Of a DNA stretch of 40,655 bases, positions 15,346 through 22,623 are shown in pieces; within the stretch, counting starts at the first letter, position 1; each line of letters opens with the position of its first letter. Made by a program: the position numbers and the translations under genes. The notes below the pieces were generated by a model. The model made no database searches. It was not told the origin of the DNA and was given only the letters and a program-made list of their open reading frames with translations. Source of the DNA: Paracoccus sphaerophysae (GTDB taxonomy: Bacteria > Pseudomonadota > Alphaproteobacteria > Rhodobacterales > Rhodobacteraceae); NCBI RefSeq assembly GCF_000763805.1, contig NZ_JRKS01000024.1:1-40655 (forward strand), written 5' to 3'.

Positions 15346-16473
15346 TCAGTCCACCGGAGGATCAAAAATCCAGCCGTCGAAGAACCTGTCGGGTGCGAGA
15401 ATCATCGTTCCGCGCTCGGATGCGACGGCGGTCGGGTGGGCCAGCGTCCCCTCGACCTTCATCGAGGCGCCGGGCAGGTCCGCGCCCGCCGCGCGCATGT
15501 GCTTGCGATACAGATCGGTGCGGAAGATGGCGGCGCCTGCGCGGCCGGCCGGTTCCTGCGGCAGGTCGAAGCGCCGGGCAAGCTGGGCGGCGATCAGCGC
15601 GCCTGTGCTGCGCCAGGGAAAGCTCGCGGCGCCGTCGTGAAAGGTGAAGAACGGTCCCGGCGGGGGGGCCAGGACAAAGGCGGTGCGGTCGGTCAGCGAC
15701 GCTTCCAGCGTCTCGGCCGGCAGGCCCAGGTATTCGGGGCGCGACAGGATCTCGGCGGCGATGCCCCGGTTGCCTCGCCCGTCGAGCCAGCGCCCTGCCC
15801 GCCAGACCGCCCGCATCAGCGCCCCGGCCGCCTCGGGGCGCGCTTCGGCCCATCCTGCCCTTGCCGCCAGCACCTTTTCCGGGGGCGCGGCCCAGATCGA
15901 GCGCCCCGAGGCAAGGATCGTGCCCACCCCCGCCTCGGCCGCAACGGTGCCCCATGGCTCGCCCACGCAGAACAGGTCGATCTCTTTTCCCGCAAGGGCG
16001 GCAGCCATCTGCGGCGGGGGCACGGTGCGGATCTCGATCCCCGGCCCCAGCCAGCGCGCCATCAGCAGCGCGTGGGTCGAGAAGGTGAAGGGCACGCCGA
16101 TGCGCAGGCGGGGCCCGGCCGCCGACCGGATGGCTCCGGCCGCCTGCGCCGCATCCGTCAGCCGCGGCAGGTCGCGGGCCAGCGCGGCCGAGGCCCCGAT
16201 CACCTGCCCGCCATGCGACAAAACCATCAGCGCCTCGACCGGCGGCAGCGAGGGCAGAAGCCCCATCGCCCGCGCCACTGCCATCGGCGCCAGCATATGC
16301 GCCGCCTCGACCGCCCCGGCGGCCAGGAAGTCGCGCAGCAGCGCCCATGACCGCGCCTGCACAAGCTCGAGCGCGATGCCCTCGGCGGCCGCAAATCCCA
16401 TTTCCCGTGCAATGATGACAGGCGCGGCATCGGTGAGCGGCACCCAAGCGACGCGGAGGGTTCCGATGCTCAT
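15346..16473 (-). CDS. nasS: NasS nitrate/nitrite sensor, NrtA/CmpA-like
   Basis: A 375-residue protein of the ABC nitrate-binding family (segments LRVAWVPLTDAAPVIIAREMG, RLRIGVPFTFSTHALLMARWL, EIDLFCVGEPWGTVAAEAG, FFTFHDGAASFPWRS, FRTDLYRKHMRAAG). It begins directly with the binding fold and has no signal peptide or lipobox, so it is cytoplasmic: the hallmark of NasS rather than a transporter component. NasS sequesters NasT and releases it when nitrate or nitrite binds, allowing nas expression. Its ATG overlaps the nasT stop (ATGA), consistent with the two being made in fixed proportion. It is located immediately upstream of the nasA leader. Confidence 0.9.
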   Translation of the reverse strand: MSIGTLRVAWVPLTDAAPVIIAREMGFAAAEGIALELVQARSWALLRDFLAAGAVEAAHMLAPMAVARAMGLLPSLPPVEALMVLSHGGQVIGASAALARDLPRLTDAAQAAGAIRSAAGPRLRIGVPFTFSTHALLMARWLGPGIEIRTVPPPQMAAALAGKEIDLFCVGEPWGTVAAEAGVGTILASGRSIWAAPPEKVLAARAGWAEARPEAAGALMRAVWRAGRWLDGRGNRGIAAEILSRPEYLGLPAETLEASLTDRTAFVLAPPPGPFFTFHDGAASFPWRSTGALIAAQLARRFDLPQEPAGRAGAAIFRTDLYRKHMRAAGADLPGASMKVEGTLAHPTAVASERGTMILAPDRFFDGWIFDPPVD

Positions 16474-17054
16474 CCCAGAAGCCCTGCCGCCGTCACCAGC
16501 GCCGCGGCGACCTCGGCCAGCTTCTTCTTCTGGTCCATGGCGGTCTTGCGCAGCAGCGCATAGGCCTCCTCCTCGGGCAGGCCACGCGCCCGCATCAGGA
16601 TGCCCTTGGCGCGGTCGATGACCTTGCGCTCGTCCAGCGCGCGGCGGGTGGCCTCAAGTTCCAGCCGCAGCCGCCGCACCGTGGCGAACTGGGCGATCGC
16701 AAGGTCGATCACCGGGCGCAGCACTTCGGGACGGACATCCTCGGCGACATAGGCCGAGACGCCCGCCTCGATGGCCGCGCGCATGAAGGCGGTGTCGCCG
16801 CCGGGCGCGAACAGGGCGACCGCGCGTTCCTTGGGCGAGGTCGCGACGGCCATTTCCTCGATCACGTCGCGCGAGGCATGGGCGACGTCGATCAGCACGA
16901 CATCGGGGTCCATCTCAGCGATCCGGCGGCCAAGACCGCTCGTGTCGGCCAGGATCACGACCCGGCAGGTGCCATCCGAGGCCAGCGCTTCGGCAACGGA
17001 ATGTGCGCGCGTCTCGTCGGATTCGATCACGAGGATGTTCAGCTGCCTGTCCAT
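16470..17054 (-). CDS. nasT: NasT ANTAR-domain antiterminator
   Basis: A 194-residue protein. Residues about 5-120 form a receiver-like domain (LNILVIESDETRAHSVAEAL, DPDVVLIDVA, AIEAGVSAYVAEDVRPEVL). A coiled linker (RRLRLELEATRRALDERKVI) leads into the C-terminal ANTAR RNA-binding domain (DRAKGILMRARGLPEEEAYALLRK). NasT binds leader RNA hairpins to permit transcription through a terminator and is held inactive by NasS. The start at MDRQLNILV gives the normal length; the frame is open further upstream but is not homologous. The natural target is the leader between nasS and nasA, where fitting hairpins are visible. Confidence 0.92.
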   Translation of the reverse strand: MDRQLNILVIESDETRAHSVAEALASDGTCRVVILADTSGLGRRIAEMDPDVVLIDVAHASRDVIEEMAVATSPKERAVALFAPGGDTAFMRAAIEAGVSAYVAEDVRPEVLRPVIDLAIAQFATVRRLRLELEATRRALDERKVIDRAKGILMRARGLPEEEAYALLRKTAMDQKKKLAEVAAALVTAAGLLG

Positions 17055-17371
17055 GGGAAAAGCCAAGGCATCTGGAAGCGGCGAACGCAACTCGTCGTCG
17101 CATGTGCGGCACGCAAGCCTGTCGACAAGGCAACCGCCTGCCGACATCTTGAGCAATGGTGCCGCCACATGGAGCCACCAAAAGAATGCTGCCCGGCGTG
17201 CAGGCAGGGCATCGCGGTCTTTTGACCTTCTTGCGAACGGCAAGACGGAGCTGTCCTGAACACAGCGTCTGATCCTCTATCGCTTCCGCCGCAATCGTTC
17301 GGAGATGCGGCTCAACATCTCGGTGCGAATGGATAAATCAGCCATCGCGCCGAGCAGGCCGCGTTAGCGAG
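17055..17371. other. 317-bp intergenic region upstream of nasT
   Basis: No convincing gene is seen. It should hold the nasT promoter and the 3' end of the pterin dehydratase transcript. Short inverted repeats are present (for example CTTGC-GAACG-GCAAG at 17230-17244), but none has a T-run. I found no clean sigma-54 (GG-N10-GC) promoter and no NtrC-type palindrome. Confidence 0.4.
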
Positions 17372-17719
17372 TCAATGGTCAGAGATTGCGTTCAGCCGTG
17401 CGGCGCAGATCAGGTCATTCTCGGTCAGCCCGCCCGCAGCATGTGTGATGAAGGTCACCTCGCAGTAACCCCTACCGAAGCGCACGTCCGGGTGATGCCC
17501 TTGGGTCCCGCCCAGCCATGCGGCCAGGTTCACCATCTGCACGGCCCGTGCGAACCCCTTGAACTCCCATCGACGGGTCAGCGCCCGGCCGTGGGCGGCA
17601 AGTGTCCAGCCGGGCAGCGTGGCAAGGGCCTTTTCGGCCGTGCCTGCATCCATGGGCGGCATGGCTCCGGTGTAGGGGGTGCAGGTGCGGGTCGCAAGAC
17701 GCTCATGGTGCAATGCCAC
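17372..17719 (-). CDS. phhB: pterin-4a-carbinolamine dehydratase
   Basis: A protein of up to 115 residues with the family signature: GWTLAAHGRALTRRWEFKGF, then GTQGHHPDVRFGRGYCEVTF with the active His-His-Pro, and a final HAAGGLTENDLICAARLN. It dehydrates 4a-hydroxytetrahydropterin so that tetrahydrobiopterin or a related cofactor is recycled during phenylalanine hydroxylation; some bacteria also use it in pterin or molybdopterin metabolism. The ATG at 17719 gives a slightly long N-terminus; the in-frame ATG for MPPMDAG would give the typical length of about 95. No phenylalanine hydroxylase gene is nearby, so it appears to be a stand-alone gene. Confidence 0.88.
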   Translation of the reverse strand: MALHHERLATRTCTPYTGAMPPMDAGTAEKALATLPGWTLAAHGRALTRRWEFKGFARAVQMVNLAAWLGGTQGHHPDVRFGRGYCEVTFITHAAGGLTENDLICAARLNAISDH

Positions 17720-18134
17720 GACGAAGGCGCAGGCAATGCAAGGAGGTTGCCGAAGCCTGTATGCCTCCGGCGTGCCCCGAGCGGCGGCGATCGGACATGA
17801 TCCCGGCGATTTTCGAAGGGCGGCGGGAAACCGGCCCGGGTAAGCCGGTGAAGGATCCGGGGCCTGCTTCGTCTCCTCAGCCCTTGTTGATCCTGCCGAA
17901 CCAAGCGCCTACCATTCACGGACCGACAGAAGGAGATCGATGCTCAGAGGCTTGGATTGCGTTGCGGGCCACCGTGAAAAGTTCCTGTCTGAGATGCTGC
18001 AGCATACATGAAGGACCGCTTTGGGGGAGCTACGCCGTTTCGCGGTGCCGGGCTCGAACGGCTGCTATGGGCCGACAGCTGTCGACCGCTCTTCTCCCCA
18101 GTCAGCCTGTCATGGCGTGGAGTGCAGCGCGATC
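17720..18134. other. 415-bp region without a recognised gene
   Basis: This stretch lies between the pterin dehydratase start and the 3' end of the broken SRAP gene. A short minus-strand open frame around 18013-17926 reads ...MLQHLRQELFTVARNAIQ... and looks protein-like, but I cannot assign it. It may be a remnant left by the rearrangement that broke the neighbouring SRAP and integrase genes. No RNA gene was recognised. Confidence 0.35.
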
Positions 18135-18500
18135 TTACACGGCCCGCGCCACGAGCCGCAGCGCTCCGTCGGGCAGAGGGCGCTGCAGCTTCGCAGCCAG
18201 CTCCCAAGGTCCCGATAGCCAGCGCTCCCACTCGTCCGGCTGTGTCAGGATCACGGGCATGGCCTTTGGGTGGACCCTGCCGACCTCCTCGTTCGGCGCG
18301 GTGGTCAGAAAGGCAAACAGGTCATCGGTCGTTTCCCCATCCTTGACCTTCCGCACCGACAACCACCCCCGGACCTCGATGCCGGCAAAGAACATCGGCG
18401 CGTCGCCAGTAGTCGCGAACCACTGATTGCCGCGCCCAGCCCCCAGGGGCTCGGCAAATGACGTCAGCGGCACAAGGCAGCGGTGCGCCGGGCCTACCCA
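18135..18500 (-). pseudogene. 3' half of an SRAP (YedK/HMCES-type) gene, fused to integrase
   Basis: About 120 residues match the C-terminal half of SOS-response-associated peptidase/YedK proteins, which cap abasic sites in single-stranded DNA: GPAHRCLVPLTSFAEP, then MFFAGIEVRGW, FAFLTTAPNEEVG, VHPKAMPVILTQPDEW and LQRPLPDGALRLVARA. The conserved Glu (SFAEP) and His (VHPKAMPVIL) regions are present. The N-terminal half with the essential Cys2 is missing. Instead the frame continues directly upstream into the catalytic end of a tyrosine integrase, with the join at the Trp codon near 18498-18500 (FRTW then VGPAHRC). The remnant cannot cross-link abasic DNA. Confidence 0.85.
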
Positions 18501-19515
18501 TGTTCGGAAGGAGGTGCGGAAGCCGTGCACGTCAGCGTCGAAGCCAAGCTCTTTCACCAATTTCGAAAGTGTCATGTCCGACAGGGGCACGCCGTATCGG
18601 GTGCCGGGGAAGACGACTTTGGAGCCGTCGCCGAACGCACGGGCTTCGTTCAGGATGGTGAGGGCTGGCGCCGACAGCGGCACGCGATGGGCGCGCTTGG
18701 CCTTCATGCGCGCCGCCGGAATGACCCAAAGCCTGTTGTCCAAGGTCTATCTCGTCCCATACGGCATCCCGGACCTCGCCAGATCGCGCTGCGGTCAGAA
18801 CGAGGAATTCCAGCGCCAGCTTCGTCGACGTTATGGCTCGTGACCGCCTGATCGCCGCTAGACAGTCGGCAATGTCCGTGTAGGGCAGCGATTTCCGATG
18901 GACCTGCGTCTTGGCGACCTTGGGCAGGGCCTGTGTGATGCTGTCAGCAGGGTTGTCCTGCCGCCAACCCTGCGCAACCGCCCATTTCAGCACTGTGCCG
19001 ATGCGCTGGCGCACGCGGCGCGCCGTCTCTGGCTTCTCCGTCCAGATCGGGGTCAGGACCCGCAACACGTCGGCCGCCGTCACCTTTGACGCCGGGACCT
19101 TGCCGATGAGAGGGAAGGCGTAGCGTTCCAGCGACGAGATGAAGTCCAGACGGTACTTGGCATTACGCCATGTCGGCGAATGCAGTTCGTGCACGCGGCG
19201 GCTGGCCTGCTCGAATGTCATGACGGCCTGCTGCTCGCGGCGGGCCGCCAGCGGGTCACCGCCCTCCCGCGCCATCTTGCGGTTAACCAAGGCCTTCTCC
19301 CTGGCCTGAGCCAGTGAGACAAGTGAGACACTGCCAAGGCCCAGCTCGCGCCGCTTGCCGTGGATCACGATCCTCTGCACCCAGAACTTGGTGCCATTGG
19401 GCTCGACGCGCAGGTACAGACCGTTCCCATCGAAGTACTTGCCTGGCTGACTGGCGTTCTTCACCATGAGGGCCGTCAGGGCCTTCTCCGGCCTGCGCGC
19501 GTTTTGAGTAACCAT
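18501..19515 (-). pseudogene. P4-type tyrosine integrase, frameshifted and C-terminally truncated
   Basis: The 5' part from the ATG at 19515 encodes an integrase N-terminus (GKYFDGNGLYLRVEPNGTKFW), the DUF4102-like arm-binding region, the core-binding domain (WRNAKYRLDFISSLERYAFP) and the first catalytic Arg (LTAARSGEVRDAVWDEIDL). At about 18741-18745 an extra base shifts the frame; the continuation NRLWVIPAARMKAKRAHRVPLS is in the next frame and reaches HGFRTSFRTW, the His-x-x-Arg box. There the gene ends abruptly in the SRAP remnant, so the C-terminal catalytic Tyr is lost. It is the relic of an integrated island inactivated twice over. The IS element lies about 290 bp upstream. Confidence 0.85.
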
Positions 19516-19804
19516 ACCTTATCTGTCCACCATCTCTTCCCCCACCATGACACGGATTGTGGCGGACGCAAGTGGAAACCACCGGACGACTGACGACTGG
19601 GTTATAGCACGTTTTCAACGGCTTGCGATACTTTCTCGGACAACGCTGGACGATCGACCCGTGGACCTTGGCTCCACCAAATATCCCGCATATCTTATTG
19701 AATTACCAGAAAATCTGGGTAGGCTTTCTGCACGAACGCCAGAAATTCGGCCAGCAGGTTCCAGGAAGTCGGCCGATCTTTCCCCGGAACCTCTCGGCTG
19801 GCAC
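19516..19804. other. non-coding flank between integrase relic and IS element
   Basis: These 289 bp should contain the integrase promoter region and the left flank of the IS insertion. They are visibly richer in A and T around 19605-19720 than the surroundings. No gene, tRNA or attachment-site core was recognised. The last five bases (19800-19804, GGCAC) are one copy of the IS target duplication. Confidence 0.4.
19800..19804. repeat. IS target-site duplication, left copy (GGCAC)
   Basis: GGCAC immediately precedes the left end of the IS and recurs at 21113-21117 directly after its right end. A 5-bp duplication is usual for IS2-type members of the IS3 family. Confidence 0.8.
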
Positions 19805-19860
19805 TGAACTGGCCCCCTTTTCGACCGGACACCTGGGCATAATCATGGAGGCTTAGGCAT

Positions 19861-20256
19861 ATGCCTGAGCATGTGCTCATGTCTGAGATCGAGATCATCA
19901 CCGACGGCGGCCGCCGTCGTCGGTGGAGCGCGGCCGAGAAGCTGCGCATCGTCGAGGAGACGCTGGACGAGAGGGCCAGCATTTCGGTGGTCGCCCGCCG
20001 CAATGGCGTTGCCCCGAACGTGCTCTATCGTTGGCGCCGCCTGATGCTGGATGGGGGAGCCGTGGCCGTGTCGGAAGATGACGATGTGACCAGCAACCGG
20101 ACCGTCCGGCAGATGGAAGACCGGATCCGCGAACTCGAGCGCCAGCTCGGCCGCAAGACGCTGGAGGCCGAGATCCTGCGCGAGGCCCTGGACAAGGCAC
20201 GCTCAAAAAAACCGACCTTGCTCGCGCGGTCGCCTCTCAGGGACGGTTTCCGGTGA
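19861..20256 (+). CDS. IS3-family transposase OrfA
   Basis: A 131-residue protein with an HTH_Tnp_1-type DNA-binding domain (RRWSAAEKLRIVEETLDE, then SVVARRNGVAPNVLYRWRRL) and a leucine-rich coiled coil (RQMEDRIRELERQLGRKTLE, AEILREALDKA) for dimerisation with OrfAB. Near its end, seven consecutive A residues (20205-20211) form the slippery site at which ribosomes shift -1 into the orfB frame. The stop is 45 nt later. An internal ATG at 19879 (MSEIEIITDGG) is another possible start. OrfA alone typically represses the element. Confidence 0.88.
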   Translation: MPEHVLMSEIEIITDGGRRRRWSAAEKLRIVEETLDERASISVVARRNGVAPNVLYRWRRLMLDGGAVAVSEDDDVTSNRTVRQMEDRIRELERQLGRKTLEAEILREALDKARSKKPTLLARSPLRDGFR

Positions 20257-21085
20257 AGGTCGTGGCCGAGACCCTGGGGGTGGCCCGTTCCAACCTGATC
20301 GACCGCCTGCACGGCAGGGCGAAGCCGCGTCGGCGCTATCACAAGGCGCAAGACGCGGCGGTGGTGCCGTTGATCATGGCGCTCGTGTCAGCGCGTCCCA
20401 CATACGGCTATCGCAGGATCACGGCGCTTCTGAACCGCCAACTGCGGGCGGAAAGCCTGGCGCCCGTGAACCACAAACGGGTTTACCGGATCATGAAGGC
20501 CACAACCTGCTGCTGGCGCGGAAATATTCCGAACGCCCCGAGCATGTGCACGACGGCAAGATCATCGTGATGCGCTCGAACCTGCGCTGGTGCAGCGACG
20601 GGTTTGAGTTCACCTGCTGGAACGGCGACATCGTCCGCGGCGCCTTCATCATCGATGCCCATGATCGGGAAATCATCGCCTGGCGGGCTGTGGTCAACGC
20701 CGGGGTCAGCGGCTCAGACATCCGGGACCTGATGCTCGAGGCCGTCGAGCGCCGGTTCGGCACATACCGTGCGCCTGCGGTCATCGAGATGCTGTCCGAC
20801 AACGGCTCGCCTTACATCGCCAAGGACACGCAGGTCTTCGCCCGCCAGCTGGGCCTGAAGCCCTGCTTCACGCCGGTCCAGAGCCCGCAAAGCAACGGCA
20901 TCTCGGAGGCTTTCGTGAAGACGCTGAAACGCGACTACGTCCAGGTCACGCCGCTGCCGGATGCCAGGACCGCCCTCGGATTGATCGGCGCCTGGATCGA
21001 GGATTACAACGAAAACCACCCGCACTCAGGGCTGAAGATGCGCTCGCCTCGCGAGTTCATCAAAGTTCAAACCGCAACGGCCTGA
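20253..21085 (+). pseudogene. IS3-family transposase OrfB with an internal frameshift
   Basis: OrfB is entered by -1 frameshifting at the A7 run, and its frame (KKTDLARAVASQGRFPVKVV) is already open from 20205. The first part (VAETLGVARSNLIDRLHGRA, RPTYGYRRITALLNRQ, YRIMKA) is the HTH_21-like region. At about 20497-20503 one base is missing, so the frame runs into nonsense and stops at 20570. The correct continuation (LLLARKYSERPEHVHDGKII) and the rve/DDE domain (WCSDGFEFTCWNGDIVRGAF, MLSDNGSPYIAKD, QSPQSNGISEAFVKTLKRDY) lie in the next frame and end at 21085. The catalytic residues survive but are separated from the N-terminal part. Confidence 0.87.
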
Positions 21086-21112
21086 GTGTCCGGCGAAACG
21101 GGGGCAAGACCA

Positions 21113-21117
21113 GGCAC
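21113..21117. repeat. IS target-site duplication, right copy (GGCAC)
   Basis: An exact match to 19800-19804, directly after the terminal CA of the IS right end. Confidence 0.8.
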
Positions 21118-21665
21118 AAGCTCGCGCCCTAGCACACACCAAGGGGAGTTAACTTGGCAAACATCATGGATGTTCTTCGCCGAGTAACGCGATCTGACCG
21201 GAGGACTCGTGTAGCCCGCGCCCGAACGTGATACTGTTCGTACGACGATCGATAGGCACCATGCGGATAAGCAACTCGGGTACGATTCCGGGGATGGCTT
21301 TACTGTCTCAAGCACGGGGCGGGCGCGTCGCGCAACTCGCCCAGGTCTAGGGGGAGGCCTGTCGGGTGCGACGAAGCTTGACTGAAACCAACCACGCAGT
21401 ACGCTATCTTGATAAGCCCACCGGCGAAGCCGGATACAATCCTGATAAGCCCATCGGGCATGGCGGATACCATCGCCAACACTTCTGCGGGCTCCGAAGA
21501 TAACGGGGGGACCGTCCCGGATCAGCACGGATATTCACGGTCCAGGATCAGGCGCGCGGATAGCGCTCGCTGAAGGGCTTCGCCGCCTGAAATGCGAACT
21601 CGAATAAATCTTCTTCACACTGCTCGCTTTCTGAACGAGATCATCACTTGGGGTTCCGCTAGAAG
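21118..21665. other. 548-bp region without a recognised gene
   Basis: This lies between the IS right flank and the sulfotransferase gene. Long frames on both strands lack family resemblance and look like chance frames in GC-rich DNA. On the minus strand a short segment near 21545-21605 reads EFAFQAAKPFSERYPRA and then stops; it could be the tail of a decayed gene. A degenerate 33-bp tandem repeat lies at 21410-21475. The DNA nearest the sulfotransferase is noticeably A+T-richer. A promoter for that gene is expected here, but none stands out. Confidence 0.4.
21410..21475. repeat. two tandem 33-bp degenerate repeats
   Basis: Both units start TGATAAGCCCA and share CGGATAC; by hand alignment they match at 26 of 33 positions. 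The period is a multiple of three, and on the plus strand the units would read DKPxGxxGY twice, so this may be a relic of a repeat-bearing coding sequence. Confidence 0.5.
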
Positions 21666-22505
21666 ATGCAGCTAAATGACATCGACTTCGTCATTATCGG
21701 GGCCGCGAAATCGGCAACTACATGGCTCCAGGCGCAGTTGCAGTCGGACCCGGCTGTCTACATGCCTGACCCGGAACTTCATTACTTCTCCCGTGAGTAC
21801 GATCGTGGAACAGACTGGTATCTTGCGCAGTTCCGCGAGCAGGCAGCCGAAAAAACCATCGGCGAGAAATCCAATTCCTATCTTTACGCACCCGATGCGG
21901 CGGCGCGCCTTCATCGAGACCTGCCGCAGGTGAAACTGGTCGCGCAGCTTCGCAATCCCGTGGAGCGGGCCTATTCAAACTACTGCATGCTGTTCAGGCG
22001 CGGCGAGGTCGGGAAGGATATCGAGTCCTATCTCGACCCCTCGCGGGGTGAAAATATCCGATTTCTGGTCGCCGGTAAATTCGCGTCGCACCTGCAGTCC
22101 TACATCGAACTCTTCGGGCGCGAGCGGCTCCTTATCCTTTTTTACGAAGGGGTGTCGTCCGACCCGGAAGGGCAAATATCGCGGCTGCGGGCCCACCTGG
22201 GGTTGCCGCCGCGCCCTTTGTCACAAAACAGCCAGGAGAAGGTCAAGGACAAGACGGCGCCGATTGTGCCCGCCGGATTGCGCAAGCGTCTCGCGTTGAT
22301 GAAACCGATCGTGCGCCCCTTGAAGGGGACCCCCGCTTTCGGGGCGATCCGAGGGCTCATTGCGCGCGAGACCCGCTATCCGCCTTTGACCCAAGAACTG
22401 CGAACGCGCCTCGGTGAATATTACCGGCCCTCGATCGAAACCCTTGAGCAACTCAGCGGCCAATCGCTCGATCACTGGTACAAGCCAGCAGACCGGATCA
22501 GTTGA
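21666..22505 (+). CDS. PAPS-dependent sulfotransferase
   Basis: A 279-residue protein with the two PAPS-binding motifs of Sulfotransfer_1 proteins: the 5'-phosphosulfate loop FVIIGAAKSATTWLQAQL near residue 10, and the 3'-phosphate motif VAQLRNPVERAYSNYCM near residue 100. The acceptor-side segments YMPDPELHYFS and TIGEKSNSYLY are those of enzymes sulfating glycans or small molecules in the cytoplasm or at the inner membrane. It has no signal peptide or membrane anchor. AGAAG precedes the ATG. It is followed 118 nt later by a polysaccharide pyruvyl transferase gene in the same direction, which suggests modification of a surface polysaccharide. The acceptor cannot be read from sequence. Confidence 0.88.
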   Translation: MQLNDIDFVIIGAAKSATTWLQAQLQSDPAVYMPDPELHYFSREYDRGTDWYLAQFREQAAEKTIGEKSNSYLYAPDAAARLHRDLPQVKLVAQLRNPVERAYSNYCMLFRRGEVGKDIESYLDPSRGENIRFLVAGKFASHLQSYIELFGRERLLILFYEGVSSDPEGQISRLRAHLGLPPRPLSQNSQEKVKDKTAPIVPAGLRKRLALMKPIVRPLKGTPAFGAIRGLIARETRYPPLTQELRTRLGEYYRPSIETLEQLSGQSLDHWYKPADRIS

Positions 22506-22623
22506 ACGGCAACCGCCCGTTTCGGAAACCGAAACATCGTTGCTTTTCCAAGGTCCAGACGCTAGGCTTCCAGGATGCGTGCGCGCCGCGGCGTACGCTG
22601 GGATACCGATCCGGGGGGACGGA

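Larger units (their letters stand above)
19805..21112 (+). mobile_element. IS3-family (IS2-type) insertion sequence, 1308 bp
   Basis: The ends are imperfect inverted repeats: left TGAACTGGCCCCC...CGACCGGACAC, right end complement TGGTCTTGCCCCC...CGCCGGACAC. Both begin TG and share a C5 block and CCGGACAC. The insertion is flanked by a perfect 5-bp direct repeat, GGCAC at 19800-19804 and 21113-21117, which fixes both boundaries. Inside are orfA (HTH) and orfB (DDE integrase), with an A7 slippery run (20205-20211) for programmed -1 frameshifting. OrfB carries a disabling frameshift, so this copy cannot make its own full transposase unless the frameshift is a sequencing error. The intact target duplication suggests a fairly recent arrival. 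Confidence 0.88.

Noticed and set aside
21067..21528. 153-residue minus-strand frame with RWAYQD repeated twice
   Set aside because: It overlaps the IS right end, has low-complexity Arg/Pro content and no family resemblance; the repeat simply reflects the 33-bp DNA repeat.
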